64,000 nt of DNA from Halorubrum saccharovorum DSM 1137. GTDB taxonomy: Archaea > Halobacteriota > Halobacteria > Halobacteriales > Haloferacaceae. The stretch is from NCBI RefSeq assembly GCF_000337915.1, contig NZ_AOJE01000012.1:18149-82148 (forward strand). The letters run 5' to 3'. Shown piece after piece: positions 1 through 8,669 of this stretch; within the stretch, counting starts at the first letter, position 1; the number at the start of each line of letters is the position of its first letter. The notes beneath the pieces were generated by a model. It was not told the DNA's origin and made no database searches. It saw only the letters and a program-made list of their open reading frames with translations. The position numbers and the translations under genes were made by a program.

Positions 1-1
1 C

Positions 2-1609
2 CCGGACGACGAGAGAAGCGAACCAGACCGGATCGCGGTCCGGACCGCGGTCGCGCCGGGCGACCACGTGATGAGCGCGGGCGCGGACATCGCGGCGGGC
101 GCCCGCGCGCTCGGTCCCGGAACGCGACTGACGCCCAGAGAGATCGGGTTGCTGTCGGCGCTCGGCGTCGACGAGGTGCCGGTCAGGGGGAGACCCCGGG
201 TCGGGATCGTGTCGACCGGCGACGAGCTGGTGCGCCCCGGCGACGAGCTGGACCCCTCGCGCGGCGAGATCTACGACGTGAACTCGACGACGATCGCGGC
301 CGGCGTCGAGGAGGCGGGCGGCGAGCCCGTCCTCTACCCGCACGCCGGCGACGACTACGACGAGATGGAGCGGCTCCTCCGCCGGGCCGCCGACGAGTGC
401 GACCTCGTGTGCTCGTCGGGATCGACCTCGGCGAGCGCGGTCGACGTGATCTACCGCGTGATCGAGGAGCGCGGCGACCTCCTGCTCCACGGCGTCGCGG
501 TCAAGCCCGGAAAGCCGATGCTGATCGGGCGGCTCGATCGGCGCGAAGACGAGGACGCGTCGCCGGGGGGCTCGGCGTACGTCGGCCTCCCCGGCTACCC
601 AGTCTCCGCGCTCACGATCTTCCGGACGTTCGTCGCGCCCGCGATCCGCGAGGCCGCCGGCCAGCCGGAGCCCGCGACGGCGACCGTCGAGGGGCGGATG
701 GCCGTCGGGGAGCGCTACGGTGAGGGCCGAATGCGGCTGATGCCGGTCGGGTTACTCGATCTGAACGACGGCGATCTCCCGCTGGTCTACCCGGTCGACA
801 AGGGGTCGGGCGCGACGACGAGCCTCGTCGAGGCCGACGGCGTCGTCGCGGTCGACCCGGACACCGAGTACCTCGATCGGGGCGAGCGCGTCTCGGTTCA
901 GCTGTTCTCCCCCGACGTGCGCCCCCCGACGCTGCTCGGCGTCGGCGAGGACGACCCGGCGCTCAACCGACTGCTCGATCGCCTGGAGAACCCCCGATAC
1001 CTCCCGGTCGGCTCCCGAGAGGGGCTCCGCCGGCTCCGCGACGGCGTGCCCGACGTGGCGGTCGTCGCGGGACCCAGCGACCGCGAGGTCGACGCCGTCG
1101 ACCTCGGCGGGTGGACCCGGGAGTGGGGGCTGGTCGTCCCCGAGGGGAACCCCGACGGCGTGACGGGGCTCGGCGACCTCGTCGACGGCGACCTGCGGTT
1201 CGTCAACCGGCCGAGCGACGCGGGGCTCCGTCGGAGCCTCGACGACGCGCTCGGCGACCTCGCGGCCGACCGCGACGCGTCGCGCGGCGACCTCGCCGGC
1301 CGGATCGACGGCTACGAGCTGACGGTTCGCGCGTTCGAGAGCCCCGTCAGGAAGGTGATCGCCGGCGACGCCGACGCCGGGCTCGGCCTCCGCGAGACGG
1401 CGGATCGGCTCGGCTGCGGCTTCGTCTCGCTCGGCGAGCAATCCGTCGTCGTCCGCGCCGCGCCCGACCGCGTCGAGCGGGACGCGGTCGCGGAGCTCGC
1501 GGACGCGTTAGAAGACCTCGATGCCGCCGCAGGCGGCGATATCGACGGTCTCGCCGATCTCATCGACGATCTGGCGGGCTACTCGCGGAACAGCCGAAAC
1601 GATCCCTGA
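2..1609 (+). CDS. moeA: Molybdopterin biosynthesis protein MoeA fused to a PBP-like domain (5' partial)
   Basis: The reading frame is open to the left edge, so the N-terminus lies outside the window. MoeA inserts molybdate into adenylated molybdopterin in the cytoplasm. Numbering from the ATG at 68, the MogA-like fold begins near residue 45 (GIVSTGDEL), then SSGSTSASAVD, VKPGKPMLIG and the GLPGYPVSA loop, which corresponds to the usual GLPGNPVS. A beta-barrel domain IV follows to about residue 285. The last 220 residues are an added domain resembling periplasmic-binding-protein-like modules (LysR substrate-like), which in archaea is often attached to MoeA and may sense a ligand. The gene ends inside the 3' end of the convergent thioesterase gene (31-bp overlap). 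The MoeA call is firm; the role of the extra domain is inferred. Confidence 0.92.
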   Translation, partial: PDDERSEPDRIAVRTAVAPGDHVMSAGADIAAGARALGPGTRLTPREIGLLSALGVDEVPVRGRPRVGIVSTGDELVRPGDELDPSRGEIYDVNSTTIAAGVEEAGGEPVLYPHAGDDYDEMERLLRRAADECDLVCSSGSTSASAVDVIYRVIEERGDLLLHGVAVKPGKPMLIGRLDRREDEDASPGGSAYVGLPGYPVSALTIFRTFVAPAIREAAGQPEPATATVEGRMAVGERYGEGRMRLMPVGLLDLNDGDLPLVYPVDKGSGATTSLVEADGVVAVDPDTEYLDRGERVSVQLFSPDVRPPTLLGVGEDDPALNRLLDRLENPRYLPVGSREGLRRLRDGVPDVAVVAGPSDREVDAVDLGGWTREWGLVVPEGNPDGVTGLGDLVDGDLRFVNRPSDAGLRRSLDDALGDLAADRDASRGDLAGRIDGYELTVRAFESPVRKVIAGDADAGLGLRETADRLGCGFVSLGEQSVVVRAAPDRVERDAVAELADALEDLDAAAGGDIDGLADLIDDLAGYSRNSRNDP

Positions 1610-2040
1610 CCGACGACGACCTCGTCGGCGTCGCCGTTCGTCGAACTGGTGACAGTCATGTCGCTGACGCCGATCGAGCCGCCGGACCTGACGACCGTCG
1701 CCTCCGCCCGGAGGTCGCCGGTCGCGGGCCGGAGGTAGTTCGCGTTGAGGTTCACCGTCGCGACATCGCCCGAGAGGGGGTCCTCGAAGGCGGTGCGCTG
1801 GGCGATCCCGCCCGCGGTGTCGACGAGCGTCGCGGCCACGCCCCCGTGGATCGTGCCGCCGTCGCTGTTCGTCAGTTTGTCGTCGAACGGGATCGAGAGG
1901 ACGACCCGGCCGCGCTCGACGAGATCGACCGACGTGTTCAGCCACGAGAGGTAGCCGTGCTCCTCCTCGATCCGCCGCTCGACGAGGTCGACCGCCTCTG
2001 TCGACAACGGCTTCATCGCCTCGACTTCGCTTCGGTCCAT
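1579..2040 (-). CDS. PaaI-family hot-dog thioesterase
   Basis: The protein has 153 residues from the ATG at 2040; a longer frame reaches 2130, but the extra 30 residues are basic and unlike the rest. It has the single hot-dog fold of PaaI/YbgC-type acyl-CoA thioesterases: a long N-terminal helix, then the TIHGGVAATLVDTAGG segment, whose HGG turn and following helix form the CoA and active-site region, then the strands ending in GSFRLFRE. Members hydrolyse phenylacetyl- or other acyl-CoA thioesters. The substrate cannot be read from sequence. It converges on moeA and its last 31 bp overlap that gene. Confidence 0.85.
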   Translation of the reverse strand: MDRSEVEAMKPLSTEAVDLVERRIEEEHGYLSWLNTSVDLVERGRVVLSIPFDDKLTNSDGGTIHGGVAATLVDTAGGIAQRTAFEDPLSGDVATVNLNANYLRPATGDLRAEATVVRSGGSIGVSDMTVTSSTNGDADEVVVGQGSFRLFRE

Positions 2041-2283
2041 ACCCCTCCGTCGGCGTCCCCCCGCTTGTAGCCCCCGAAACTCGCAACAACGGTTGAGAGG
2101 TTGGCGACGAGGCGATCGCGACGAGACCACTCCTGCCGACGCCTTATCCCCGATCCCGCGCCATCCGTCCCGTGACCTGACGCGTCACCCCGCGGCGGCC
2201 GAGGCGGGAGCCTGGCACACCGCCGCGGCGGAGCGTTCGTGCCGGCTGTTCGCCACTCTTCCCGCCAGCGGCCGGGATCCCGA

Positions 2284-3171
2284 TCACCCGACGCCGAGCC
2301 GGATCGGATCGTCGCTCGGCGCGAGCGCGAGCGACACGGTCTCGCCGAGTTCGAACCGCCTATCCGGACAGACGAGCTTCGCCCCGAACTCACCGTCTCT
2401 GGCCGCGAACAGCGACAGCCCTACCGCCCGCTCGCCGTTCGCGAGCACGTCGACCGGCTCCCACGCGAGGCCGCGTCCCCGCGCGACGCCGACGCGGGTG
2501 CCCCACAGCGACACCGGCGTGCCGTCAGCGAGCGCGTCGAACGCGCCGCCGCCCGCGTAGTGCGCCAGCCCGCCGTCGAGGGGAACCCCGTCGTCGCTTG
2601 CGAGCGCCGCGAACCGTCGACCGGGATCCGGGTGGGTCGGCGCGTCGAGGACGACGTGCGTCGGGCCGCGCTCGACCACCGTACCGGTCCCGTCCCACCG
2701 TACCGGTTCGACCGGCACGTCGACGTCGACCGCGAGCGACCCGCTCGCACGGACCGCGTTCGTGCTCGGCGGTCTGAACCCGAGGTGAACGTGGTCGTCG
2801 ACCCACCGTCCGAAGAAGCCGGACCGCGTCAGCGGGCCGAGCGGATCACCGACCGCGACGCGGTCGCCCGGCGACACCTCCGGGATCACGTGGAGAATCC
2901 GCGCGAGCGTTCCGGGCGTCGCACCCGTGCGCCGACACCAGTCGTCGCCGAGTTCGACGACGATCAGGTGGTCCTCGTCGGCGGCGTACGGGCGGTCCGG
3001 ACAGCCGACGGTCCGCGTCTCGCGAACGACGCCGGCGACCGGCGAGACTCCCGTCTCGCCGTCCGGGTAGAGGTCGATCGCTCGGCCGTCGTCGTGCGCA
3101 GGGTACGGGGAGTTGAAGCGCGAGAAGCGCCGATAGCGGTCGAGCACCGCGGACGGGAGCGTGACGGCCAT
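2284..3171 (-). CDS. M23 (LytM)-like metallopeptidase-fold protein
   Basis: The protein has 295 residues and no signal peptide or membrane segment. The N-terminal half matches the LytM/M23 fold with a full set of candidate zinc ligands: H26 and D33 (AHDDGRAIDL), H94 in a LHVIPEVSPGDRVAVGDPLG segment, and the H127-x-H129 pair (DDHVHLGFR). The C-terminal half (about 150-295) is beta-rich and not recognised. M23 enzymes normally cut peptidoglycan, which this archaeon lacks, so the substrate is unknown and the protein is probably cytoplasmic. It stands alone between a thioesterase and a sensor kinase. The fold assignment rests on motif spacing only. Confidence 0.62.
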   Translation of the reverse strand: MAVTLPSAVLDRYRRFSRFNSPYPAHDDGRAIDLYPDGETGVSPVAGVVRETRTVGCPDRPYAADEDHLIVVELGDDWCRRTGATPGTLARILHVIPEVSPGDRVAVGDPLGPLTRSGFFGRWVDDHVHLGFRPPSTNAVRASGSLAVDVDVPVEPVRWDGTGTVVERGPTHVVLDAPTHPDPGRRFAALASDDGVPLDGGLAHYAGGGAFDALADGTPVSLWGTRVGVARGRGLAWEPVDVLANGERAVGLSLFAARDGEFGAKLVCPDRRFELGETVSLALAPSDDPIRLGVG

Positions 3172-3256
3172 CGGATCGTCACGTGGAGCCCGACGGGCAA
3201 GTGAGCGTCGGAGCCGGCCATCGCGGAACCCGAGGCCCGGCCGTACGCGATTCGGG

Positions 3257-4936
3257 TCAGTCGTCGTCGGGCTCGATCCCCGAGATAACGAAGCGCGCGC
3301 CGCCGGTCTCCGACTCCTCGACGGAGAGCTCCCAGCCGTGGGCCTCGGAGATGTCGCCGACGATGGCGAGTCCGAGCCCGGTCCCGCCGCCGAGGGAGAC
3401 GCCGCGTTCGGTCACCTCCGAGCGCTGGTCCGGCGGGACGCCGGGGCCGTCGTCGGCGACCGCGAGCGCGATCCCGCCCTCTCGGCGCTCGATCTCGACC
3501 CGTACCGCCACGTCGTCGCCGGCGTGTTCGATCGCGTTGCGGAACAGGTTCGAGAGGAGCTGTTCGAGCCGGTTCCCGTCGGCGAGCGCCGGCCCGTCCG
3601 GGCCGTCGATCGACAGCGTCGCGTCGGCGGTCTCGAGCCGCGACCAGACCCGTCTGGCGGTCCCGTCGAGCGAGACGCGATCGACCTCGTCGACCGACTT
3701 CCCGGCGGTCGCCAGCGACAGCAGCCCCTCGATCAGGTCGTCCATCCGATCGTGGGCGTTCGCGGCGCGGTCGAGCGCGTCCTCGTTGCCCTCGTCGTCA
3801 TGGCGAGCGAGCTCCACCGCCGCGGTGGCCGCCGCCAGCGGATTTCGGAGGTCGTGGGAGACGACGCCGGCGAAGTCCTCCAAGCGCTCGTTCTGTCGCT
3901 CCAGCTCTGCCTCGCGGCGCTCCAGCTCGGTCTGTCGGCGCTCGCGTTCGGTCACGTCACGGAGCAGGAACACGTGTCCGCGGTCGGTCCCTCGGGGGTC
4001 CGTGATCGGGTCCTCCTGGATGTCGAACTGCCTTCCCCCGATCGAGATCGGGTGTTGCACGCCGACCTCCAAGCGCGGGAACACGTCCGACAGGGACGAT
4101 CCGACCGCGTCCGGCGGGAGGAGCTCCTCTGCCGCCGGGTTGAGATCCCGTATCCGGCCGTCGGAGCCGGCGACGATCACGGGGTCCTGCATCACCTCGA
4201 CCGCCGTGTCGCGGGCGACGACGGAGGCGTCGAGCGTCCCGAGCCAGAAGACGGTCCCGTACAGGAACACGCCGTGGATCACGAGCCCCGTCGGGAACCA
4301 CGCGAGGTTCGCGTAGCTCCCGATGTCGACGACGGTGACGATCCCGCCCAGAAACGGGAACAGCGTCCCGAGCAGGATCACGAACGTCTGGAGCCGGTAG
4401 CGGTTCCCGGTCCGGCGGTACAGATCGACGACGACGAGAACGCCGGCGATACACAGCCCGTAGGCGTACAGCACGAACGCGGCGTCCACGATCCCGATCC
4501 CGAACGAGAGCAGCGTGAACGGTCCCTCGACGACGGCCGTCAGCGAGCGGCGCGAGAGACCGTGGGTCCCGCTCGACCAGGCGGTCAACACCCAGACGAA
4601 CGCCGGCGCCGCGAGCGCGACGGTCCGGTTCTCCGTTCGCCACCGATCGTGGCCCGAGAACGCCAGCACGAACGCCATCCAGACGCCGGGGACCGCGGCG
4701 ACGAGCGGCGTCGAGAGGTTGAGCGCGACGACCATCGCCAGCTCGCTCCCACTCGCCACCCTGACGGCGTAGAGAAGCGAGATTGCGCCGCCACAGAGCA
4801 GATAGAGCGCGACCTCGGTGCCGCCCGGCTCGTCGCGGTCACCCCACGCGACGTACCCGAGCCCCAGTCCGATGAGCCCGGCGAGCAGGCAGGCTGCGAG
4901 GTACGCCTGCACCGGCAGCGCGCCGAGCTCGCTCAT
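3257..4936 (-). CDS. Membrane sensor histidine kinase with 7TM N-terminus and PAS domain
   Basis: The protein has 559 residues. Residues 1-235 contain about seven hydrophobic segments of the histidine-kinase 7TM type. A PAS domain follows (about 243-330; DPVIVAGSDGRIRDLNPAAEELL), then a charged coiled coil, a HisKA domain with phospho-acceptor H361 (VVSHDLRNPLAA), and an HATPase domain with the N-box (NLFRNAIEHAG), the DDGPGV G1 box and the GGGTGLGLAIV G2 box. It should autophosphorylate at the membrane and pass phosphate to a response regulator. No regulator gene lies beside it, as is common in haloarchaea. The signal is unknown. Confidence 0.9.
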   Translation of the reverse strand: MSELGALPVQAYLAACLLAGLIGLGLGYVAWGDRDEPGGTEVALYLLCGGAISLLYAVRVASGSELAMVVALNLSTPLVAAVPGVWMAFVLAFSGHDRWRTENRTVALAAPAFVWVLTAWSSGTHGLSRRSLTAVVEGPFTLLSFGIGIVDAAFVLYAYGLCIAGVLVVVDLYRRTGNRYRLQTFVILLGTLFPFLGGIVTVVDIGSYANLAWFPTGLVIHGVFLYGTVFWLGTLDASVVARDTAVEVMQDPVIVAGSDGRIRDLNPAAEELLPPDAVGSSLSDVFPRLEVGVQHPISIGGRQFDIQEDPITDPRGTDRGHVFLLRDVTERERRQTELERREAELERQNERLEDFAGVVSHDLRNPLAAATAAVELARHDDEGNEDALDRAANAHDRMDDLIEGLLSLATAGKSVDEVDRVSLDGTARRVWSRLETADATLSIDGPDGPALADGNRLEQLLSNLFRNAIEHAGDDVAVRVEIERREGGIALAVADDGPGVPPDQRSEVTERGVSLGGGTGLGLAIVGDISEAHGWELSVEESETGGARFVISGIEPDDD

Positions 4937-5065
4937 CGTTACCTGACACAGTCAGAGGGTCGGCAAAACCTTTGTGTCACGCGCTCGCGGCAACCCCCGA
5001 AGGCGGACGACGCGCGTCTGCCGCGCGTCGCAAGCGGCTTGTCTGGCCGCCGCCTCTCGGTAGGT

Positions 5066-5779
5066 ATGCGCGTGCTCAGAGGTCGCGACCCTCGCCCCGT
5101 GGCGGACCGAGAGCACACGGCGGCGCTGCTCGCGGGTGCGAGCGACGGAACGCCGGGGGTTCGGGTGTGGACGCCGCCCCGGCAGGTCGCCTTCGGCCGC
5201 CGCGACGCCCGCGAGCCCGGTTTCGACTGTGCGAAGCGGATCGCCGCAGAGCGGGGGTTCGAACCGATCGAACGCGACGTGGGCGGGCGAGCCGTCGCCT
5301 ATCCGGGCGACACGCTCGCGTTCGCGCACGCGGTGCCGCTCGGCGACGACCGCAATCTCGGATCGGTCGGGGAGCGGTACGACCGCGCGACCGAGACGGT
5401 CCTCGGAGCGTTGCGGAGCCTCGGGGCGGACGTGTCGCGCGGCGAATCTCCCGACTCCTTCTGTCCGGGCGACCACTCGGTCCGCGTGGCTGGCGGCGGC
5501 AAGGTTGCCGGGGTCGCCCAGCGGGTTCGGGGGGACGCCGCGCTCGTGGCGGGGTGTGTTGTCGTCACACGGGCCGACGCGCGAGCCGTCGCCGAAGTCA
5601 CCGCGGCGGTGTACGACGCGCTCGGCGTACCGTTCGATCCGGAGTCGGTCGGGAGCGTCGCGGAGGCGGGCGGTCCCGGAGAGCCGAAAACCGTCGCACG
5701 GGCCCTGGAAAAGGCGTTCGTCGACGGGGCGTGGGGCGAGGGAGATCCGCAGGTCGCCTCGGTCGATCGCGACAGCTGA
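5066..5779 (+). CDS. Lipoate/biotin protein ligase A family protein
   Basis: The 237-residue protein starts at the ATG at 5066; the frame is open far upstream, but that part is antisense to the kinase. It has the LplA/BirA-type fold with the RDVGGRAVAYPGDTLAF segment, corresponding to the RRxGGGxVxH lipoyl-AMP loop, and the GGGKVAGVAQR segment with the lysine that activates the acyl group. Family members transfer lipoate or octanoate to a lysine of 2-oxoacid dehydrogenase or glycine cleavage H proteins. The histidine usual in the first motif is replaced here by Tyr, so the exact substrate is uncertain. Confidence 0.8.
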   Translation: MRVLRGRDPRPVADREHTAALLAGASDGTPGVRVWTPPRQVAFGRRDAREPGFDCAKRIAAERGFEPIERDVGGRAVAYPGDTLAFAHAVPLGDDRNLGSVGERYDRATETVLGALRSLGADVSRGESPDSFCPGDHSVRVAGGGKVAGVAQRVRGDAALVAGCVVVTRADARAVAEVTAAVYDALGVPFDPESVGSVAEAGGPGEPKTVARALEKAFVDGAWGEGDPQVASVDRDS

Positions 5780-5894
5780 CCGAGGGTCGGCGTCCGTAGG
5801 GCGGGACGCGGGGAGATTCCGATCGGATCGAGGGGGATCGGGCACGGATCGCGCTTTCGACGTACTTTTTATTCGCGGGGGTCTCGGTTCGCCC

Positions 5895-6293
5895 ATGGCC
5901 GAATTCAAAGTCGTCATCGCCGACCCCAACACCGGCGAGACGTTCCAGCGAGAGGTCGACGGACAGGACGCCAACCGGTTCCTCGGTCGCGAGATCGGCG
6001 ACGAGATCGGCGGCGACGCCGTCGGGCTCTCCGAGCACACGGTCGAGATCACCGGCGGCTCCGACGAGACCGGGCGCCCGATGCGCGAGGACGTCTCCGG
6101 CACTCGCCTGAAGGAGCTCCTGTTAGAGGGCGGCGTCGGATTCGACCCGTCCCGCGAGGGCGAGCGCAAGCGCATCACCGTCCGCGGCCGCGAGATCGAC
6201 GACGACGTGGCCCAGATCAACGTCTCGGTCGTCGAGGGCGACGACGTCGCCGCCGCGCTCGGCGAGGACGACGGCGACGCCGACGAGGAGTAA
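5895..6293 (+). CDS. rps6e: 30S ribosomal protein S6e
   Basis: The 132-residue protein matches archaeal S6e along its length: MAEFKVVIADPNTGETFQ at the N-terminus, a central GRPMREDVSGTRLKELLL and the basic GERKRITVRGREI segment. It is a small-subunit ribosomal protein. A clear TATA box (tttttatt, 5866-5873) lies about 25 nt before the ATG, so the mRNA is probably leaderless. The gene after it starts 12 bp downstream and is likely co-transcribed. Confidence 0.96.
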   Translation: MAEFKVVIADPNTGETFQREVDGQDANRFLGREIGDEIGGDAVGLSEHTVEITGGSDETGRPMREDVSGTRLKELLLEGGVGFDPSREGERKRITVRGREIDDDVAQINVSVVEGDDVAAALGEDDGDADEE

Positions 6294-6304
6294 CTCCGTT
6301 TTCG

Positions 6305-6772
6305 ATGCCCCGCGTTCCCTCCGACGACGAGGGCGTCGCTTCGGTTCGCGTCTCGCTCGCCCGGAGCGGCGGCACTCGCCGCCCCTGCGTCCGGATCCCG
6401 GACGACGACGAGCTCGACGGGCGCGTCGAGTCCGGGACCTGCGAGTCGCTGTCGCTCGCCGCGGGCGACGTGATCCGCGTCGCCATCGACCGCGAGGAGT
6501 ACCACGCGCCGGTGCGGAGCGACAGCCGGGGGCTGCTCGTCCGCGGCGCGTTCGACAACCGGCGGCTCGCGCGCGAGCCCGGTGACGGGGCGAACCGCCT
6601 CGCCGAGTGGCTCGACGAGAACGGCCGAGAGCCGGGCGACGCCGTCGTCCTCGACGTCGTCGTTCCCGGCGAGCAGTACGGCCTCCGGATCCCCGGCGAG
6701 CGGACGGTGTACGAGGCGACTCGCGGCCCTCGGTCGTCGCTGTCAGACATCGCTCGCGACCTCGACGGCTGA
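6305..6772 (+). CDS. Conserved haloarchaeal protein of unknown function
   Basis: The protein has 155 residues, is soluble and acidic, and is mostly beta-strand by pattern. It starts 12 bp after the S6e stop codon, so it is probably in the same transcript. Two related-looking halves can be seen: SLSLAAGDVIRVAIDREEY near residue 50 and REPGDAVVLDVVVPGEQYGL near residue 110. They resemble small barrel or double-psi domains. I do not recognise a characterised family. Base and codon use are those of the chromosome. Confidence 0.7.
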   Translation: MPRVPSDDEGVASVRVSLARSGGTRRPCVRIPDDDELDGRVESGTCESLSLAAGDVIRVAIDREEYHAPVRSDSRGLLVRGAFDNRRLAREPGDGANRLAEWLDENGREPGDAVVLDVVVPGEQYGLRIPGERTVYEATRGPRSSLSDIARDLDG

Positions 6773-6859
6773 GTCCGGACGAGTCCCCCTGACCCTGATC
6801 GCTTCCTCAGCGACGCGCCGGTCGGATCGCTTATTCTCGCGCGGACCCGATCACGGCGT

Positions 6860-7945
6860 ATGCAAGAGGTCGACGCGGACCTGACGGCGCTCGACCGCGG
6901 GATCATCAACGCCTTCCAGGGCGGGTTCCCAGTGACCGAGCGCCCCTTCGAACCGGCCGCGGACGCGCTCCGCGAGCACGGGATCGACGTGACCGGCCGG
7001 GAGCTGTGCGAGCGCGTGCGCGAGCTCGACGAAGAGGGGATCCTCTCGCGGTTCGGCGCGCTCGTCAACGCCGAGGAGATCGGCGGGGCGGCGTCGCTCG
7101 TCGCGATGCACGCGCCCGAGGACCGATACGACGAGATCGCGGAGACGGTCAACGAGTTCACCGCGGTCGCGCACAACTACGAGCGCGAGCACCCGCACCT
7201 CAACATGTGGTTCGTGGTGAGCGTCGCCGACCACCCTGATCCCGACAAGGACGGCGCCGATCGGATCGACGAGGTGCTCGCGGAGATCGAGGCCGCGACC
7301 GGCCAGGAGACGTACAACCTCCCGAAGGTGCGCGAGTTCCACGTCGGCGCGAAGTTCCTCGTCGACGGTCCCGTTCCGGACGGCGACGTGGACCTCTCTG
7401 ATCTGGGTCCCGCGGTCTCGGCCAGCGATCGGTCGACGCTCACCCCCGACGAGCGCGACCTCGTCGTCGAGATACAGGGCGGGCTCCCGATCACGGAGAC
7501 GCCGTACGCCGACGTGGCGGCCGCGATCGGCGCCGACACAGAGTGGGTGATCGAGACGATAAAGCGGTTCGACGCGGAGGGGAAGGTGCGCCGCGTCGGC
7601 GTCATCCCCAATCACTACGCGCTCGGGTACACCGAGAACGGGATGACCGTCTGGGACGTGCCCGAGGAGGCGCTCGACGAGGTCGGGCCGGCAGTCGCGG
7701 GGCTCGACTTCGTCACCCACTGCTACCAGCGCCCCCGGCACGCGGGCGTCTGGGAGTACAACTTCTTCGCGATGACGCACGGGCGGACGGAGACCGAAAG
7801 CGAGCGCCGGATCGCGGAGGTCAGGGAGCTGATGGACGAGCACTGGGAGGTGGGAGAGAGCGATTGGGACACGCTGTTCTCGACCCGGATCCTGAAGAAG
7901 ACGGGAATCCGCATCGCCGACCGGGCCGACAGCAACACCGCGTGA
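6860..7945 (+). CDS. ahbAB: Siroheme decarboxylase, AhbA-AhbB fusion
   Basis: The 361-residue protein is two Lrp/AsnC-type siroheme decarboxylase subunits in tandem. Each half opens with a winged-helix segment (LTALDRGIINAFQGGFPVTERPF near residue 8 and LTPDERDLVVEIQGGLPITETPY near 195) and is followed by a RAM-like sensor domain. Candidate active-site residues are the histidines in NYEREHPHLNMWFVV and in THCYQRPRHAGVWEYNFFAM. The enzyme removes two acetate carboxyls from siroheme to give 12,18-didecarboxysiroheme in the archaeal haem route. The next two genes supply earlier steps of the same pathway, so this is a haem operon. Confidence 0.93.
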   Translation: MQEVDADLTALDRGIINAFQGGFPVTERPFEPAADALREHGIDVTGRELCERVRELDEEGILSRFGALVNAEEIGGAASLVAMHAPEDRYDEIAETVNEFTAVAHNYEREHPHLNMWFVVSVADHPDPDKDGADRIDEVLAEIEAATGQETYNLPKVREFHVGAKFLVDGPVPDGDVDLSDLGPAVSASDRSTLTPDERDLVVEIQGGLPITETPYADVAAAIGADTEWVIETIKRFDAEGKVRRVGVIPNHYALGYTENGMTVWDVPEEALDEVGPAVAGLDFVTHCYQRPRHAGVWEYNFFAMTHGRTETESERRIAEVRELMDEHWEVGESDWDTLFSTRILKKTGIRIADRADSNTA

Positions 7946-7967
7946 CCCGCCGGACCGAAACATCACG

Positions 7968-8669
7968 GTGGCACGCGTGATCCCGCTGTATCACGACTTC
8001 GACGGCGAGGCGGTGCTGGTGTTCGGCGGCGGCGCCGTCGGGTCGCGGAAGGCGTCCCGGTTCGCCGACGAGGCCCGGGTCGTCGTCGTGAGCCCCGCGT
8101 TCGACGACCGGCTGGGCGACCTCGCCGAAGGGGGCGCCGCCGAGGGAGACGCCGGGTCGGTGGAACTCGTCCGCGCCGCGCCGGACCCCGACGCCGTGCG
8201 CGGCTGGATCGATCGCGTCGACCCAGCGCTCGTCGTCGCCGCCACGGACGACGCGGCGGTCAACGCGGCGGCCGAGGCAGGCGCGCTCGACGCCGGCGTC
8301 CTCGTGAACCGGACCGACGTGTCGGCCGCGGACCGCTCGGGCGGTCGGGGAGCGCGGAGCGTCGTCGTTCCGGCGACGGTCGAGGACGACCCGGTCAGGG
8401 TGGCGCTCTCGACGGGGGGAGCGAGCCCGGCGCTCGCGAAGGCGCTCCGCGAGCGGATCGAGGCGGAGATCGACGGTGCCGGCGCGATGGCTGAGCTGTC
8501 GGGAACGCTCCGCGCGGAGCTCAAAGACCGGGGGGTCGCCCCCGAGAAACGCCGGGAAGCGATCCGGCGCGTCGTGCGATCCGAGGGGGTTTGGAAGGGT
8601 TTACAAAAGGGGGATTCCTACGGTCGACAAGAGGCAGATTCCGTGATCGAGGAGGTACTCACCAGATGA
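7968..8669 (+). CDS. Precorrin-2 dehydrogenase / sirohydrochlorin ferrochelatase-like protein
   Basis: The 233-residue protein begins with the NAD-binding GGGAVGSRKASRF motif of Met8p/CysG N-terminal and SirC proteins, followed by a dimerisation helix region (STGGASPALAKALRERIE). It oxidises precorrin-2 to sirohydrochlorin and may also insert iron. A GTG at 7968 is the likely start; a second GTG at 7977 is possible. The stop overlaps the ATG of hemA (ATGA at 8666-8669), showing translational coupling. It acts just before AhbA-AhbB in the siroheme-dependent haem pathway. Confidence 0.9.
   Translation: MARVIPLYHDFDGEAVLVFGGGAVGSRKASRFADEARVVVVSPAFDDRLGDLAEGGAAEGDAGSVELVRAAPDPDAVRGWIDRVDPALVVAATDDAAVNAAAEAGALDAGVLVNRTDVSAADRSGGRGARSVVVPATVEDDPVRVALSTGGASPALAKALRERIEAEIDGAGAMAELSGTLRAELKDRGVAPEKRREAIRRVVRSEGVWKGLQKGDSYGRQEADSVIEEVLTR

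Noticed and set aside
3161..5065. Long + strand open frame running into the lipoate-ligase-like gene
   Set aside because: It is antisense to the sensor kinase; high GC makes such frames common. Only the part from the ATG at 5066 has family motifs.
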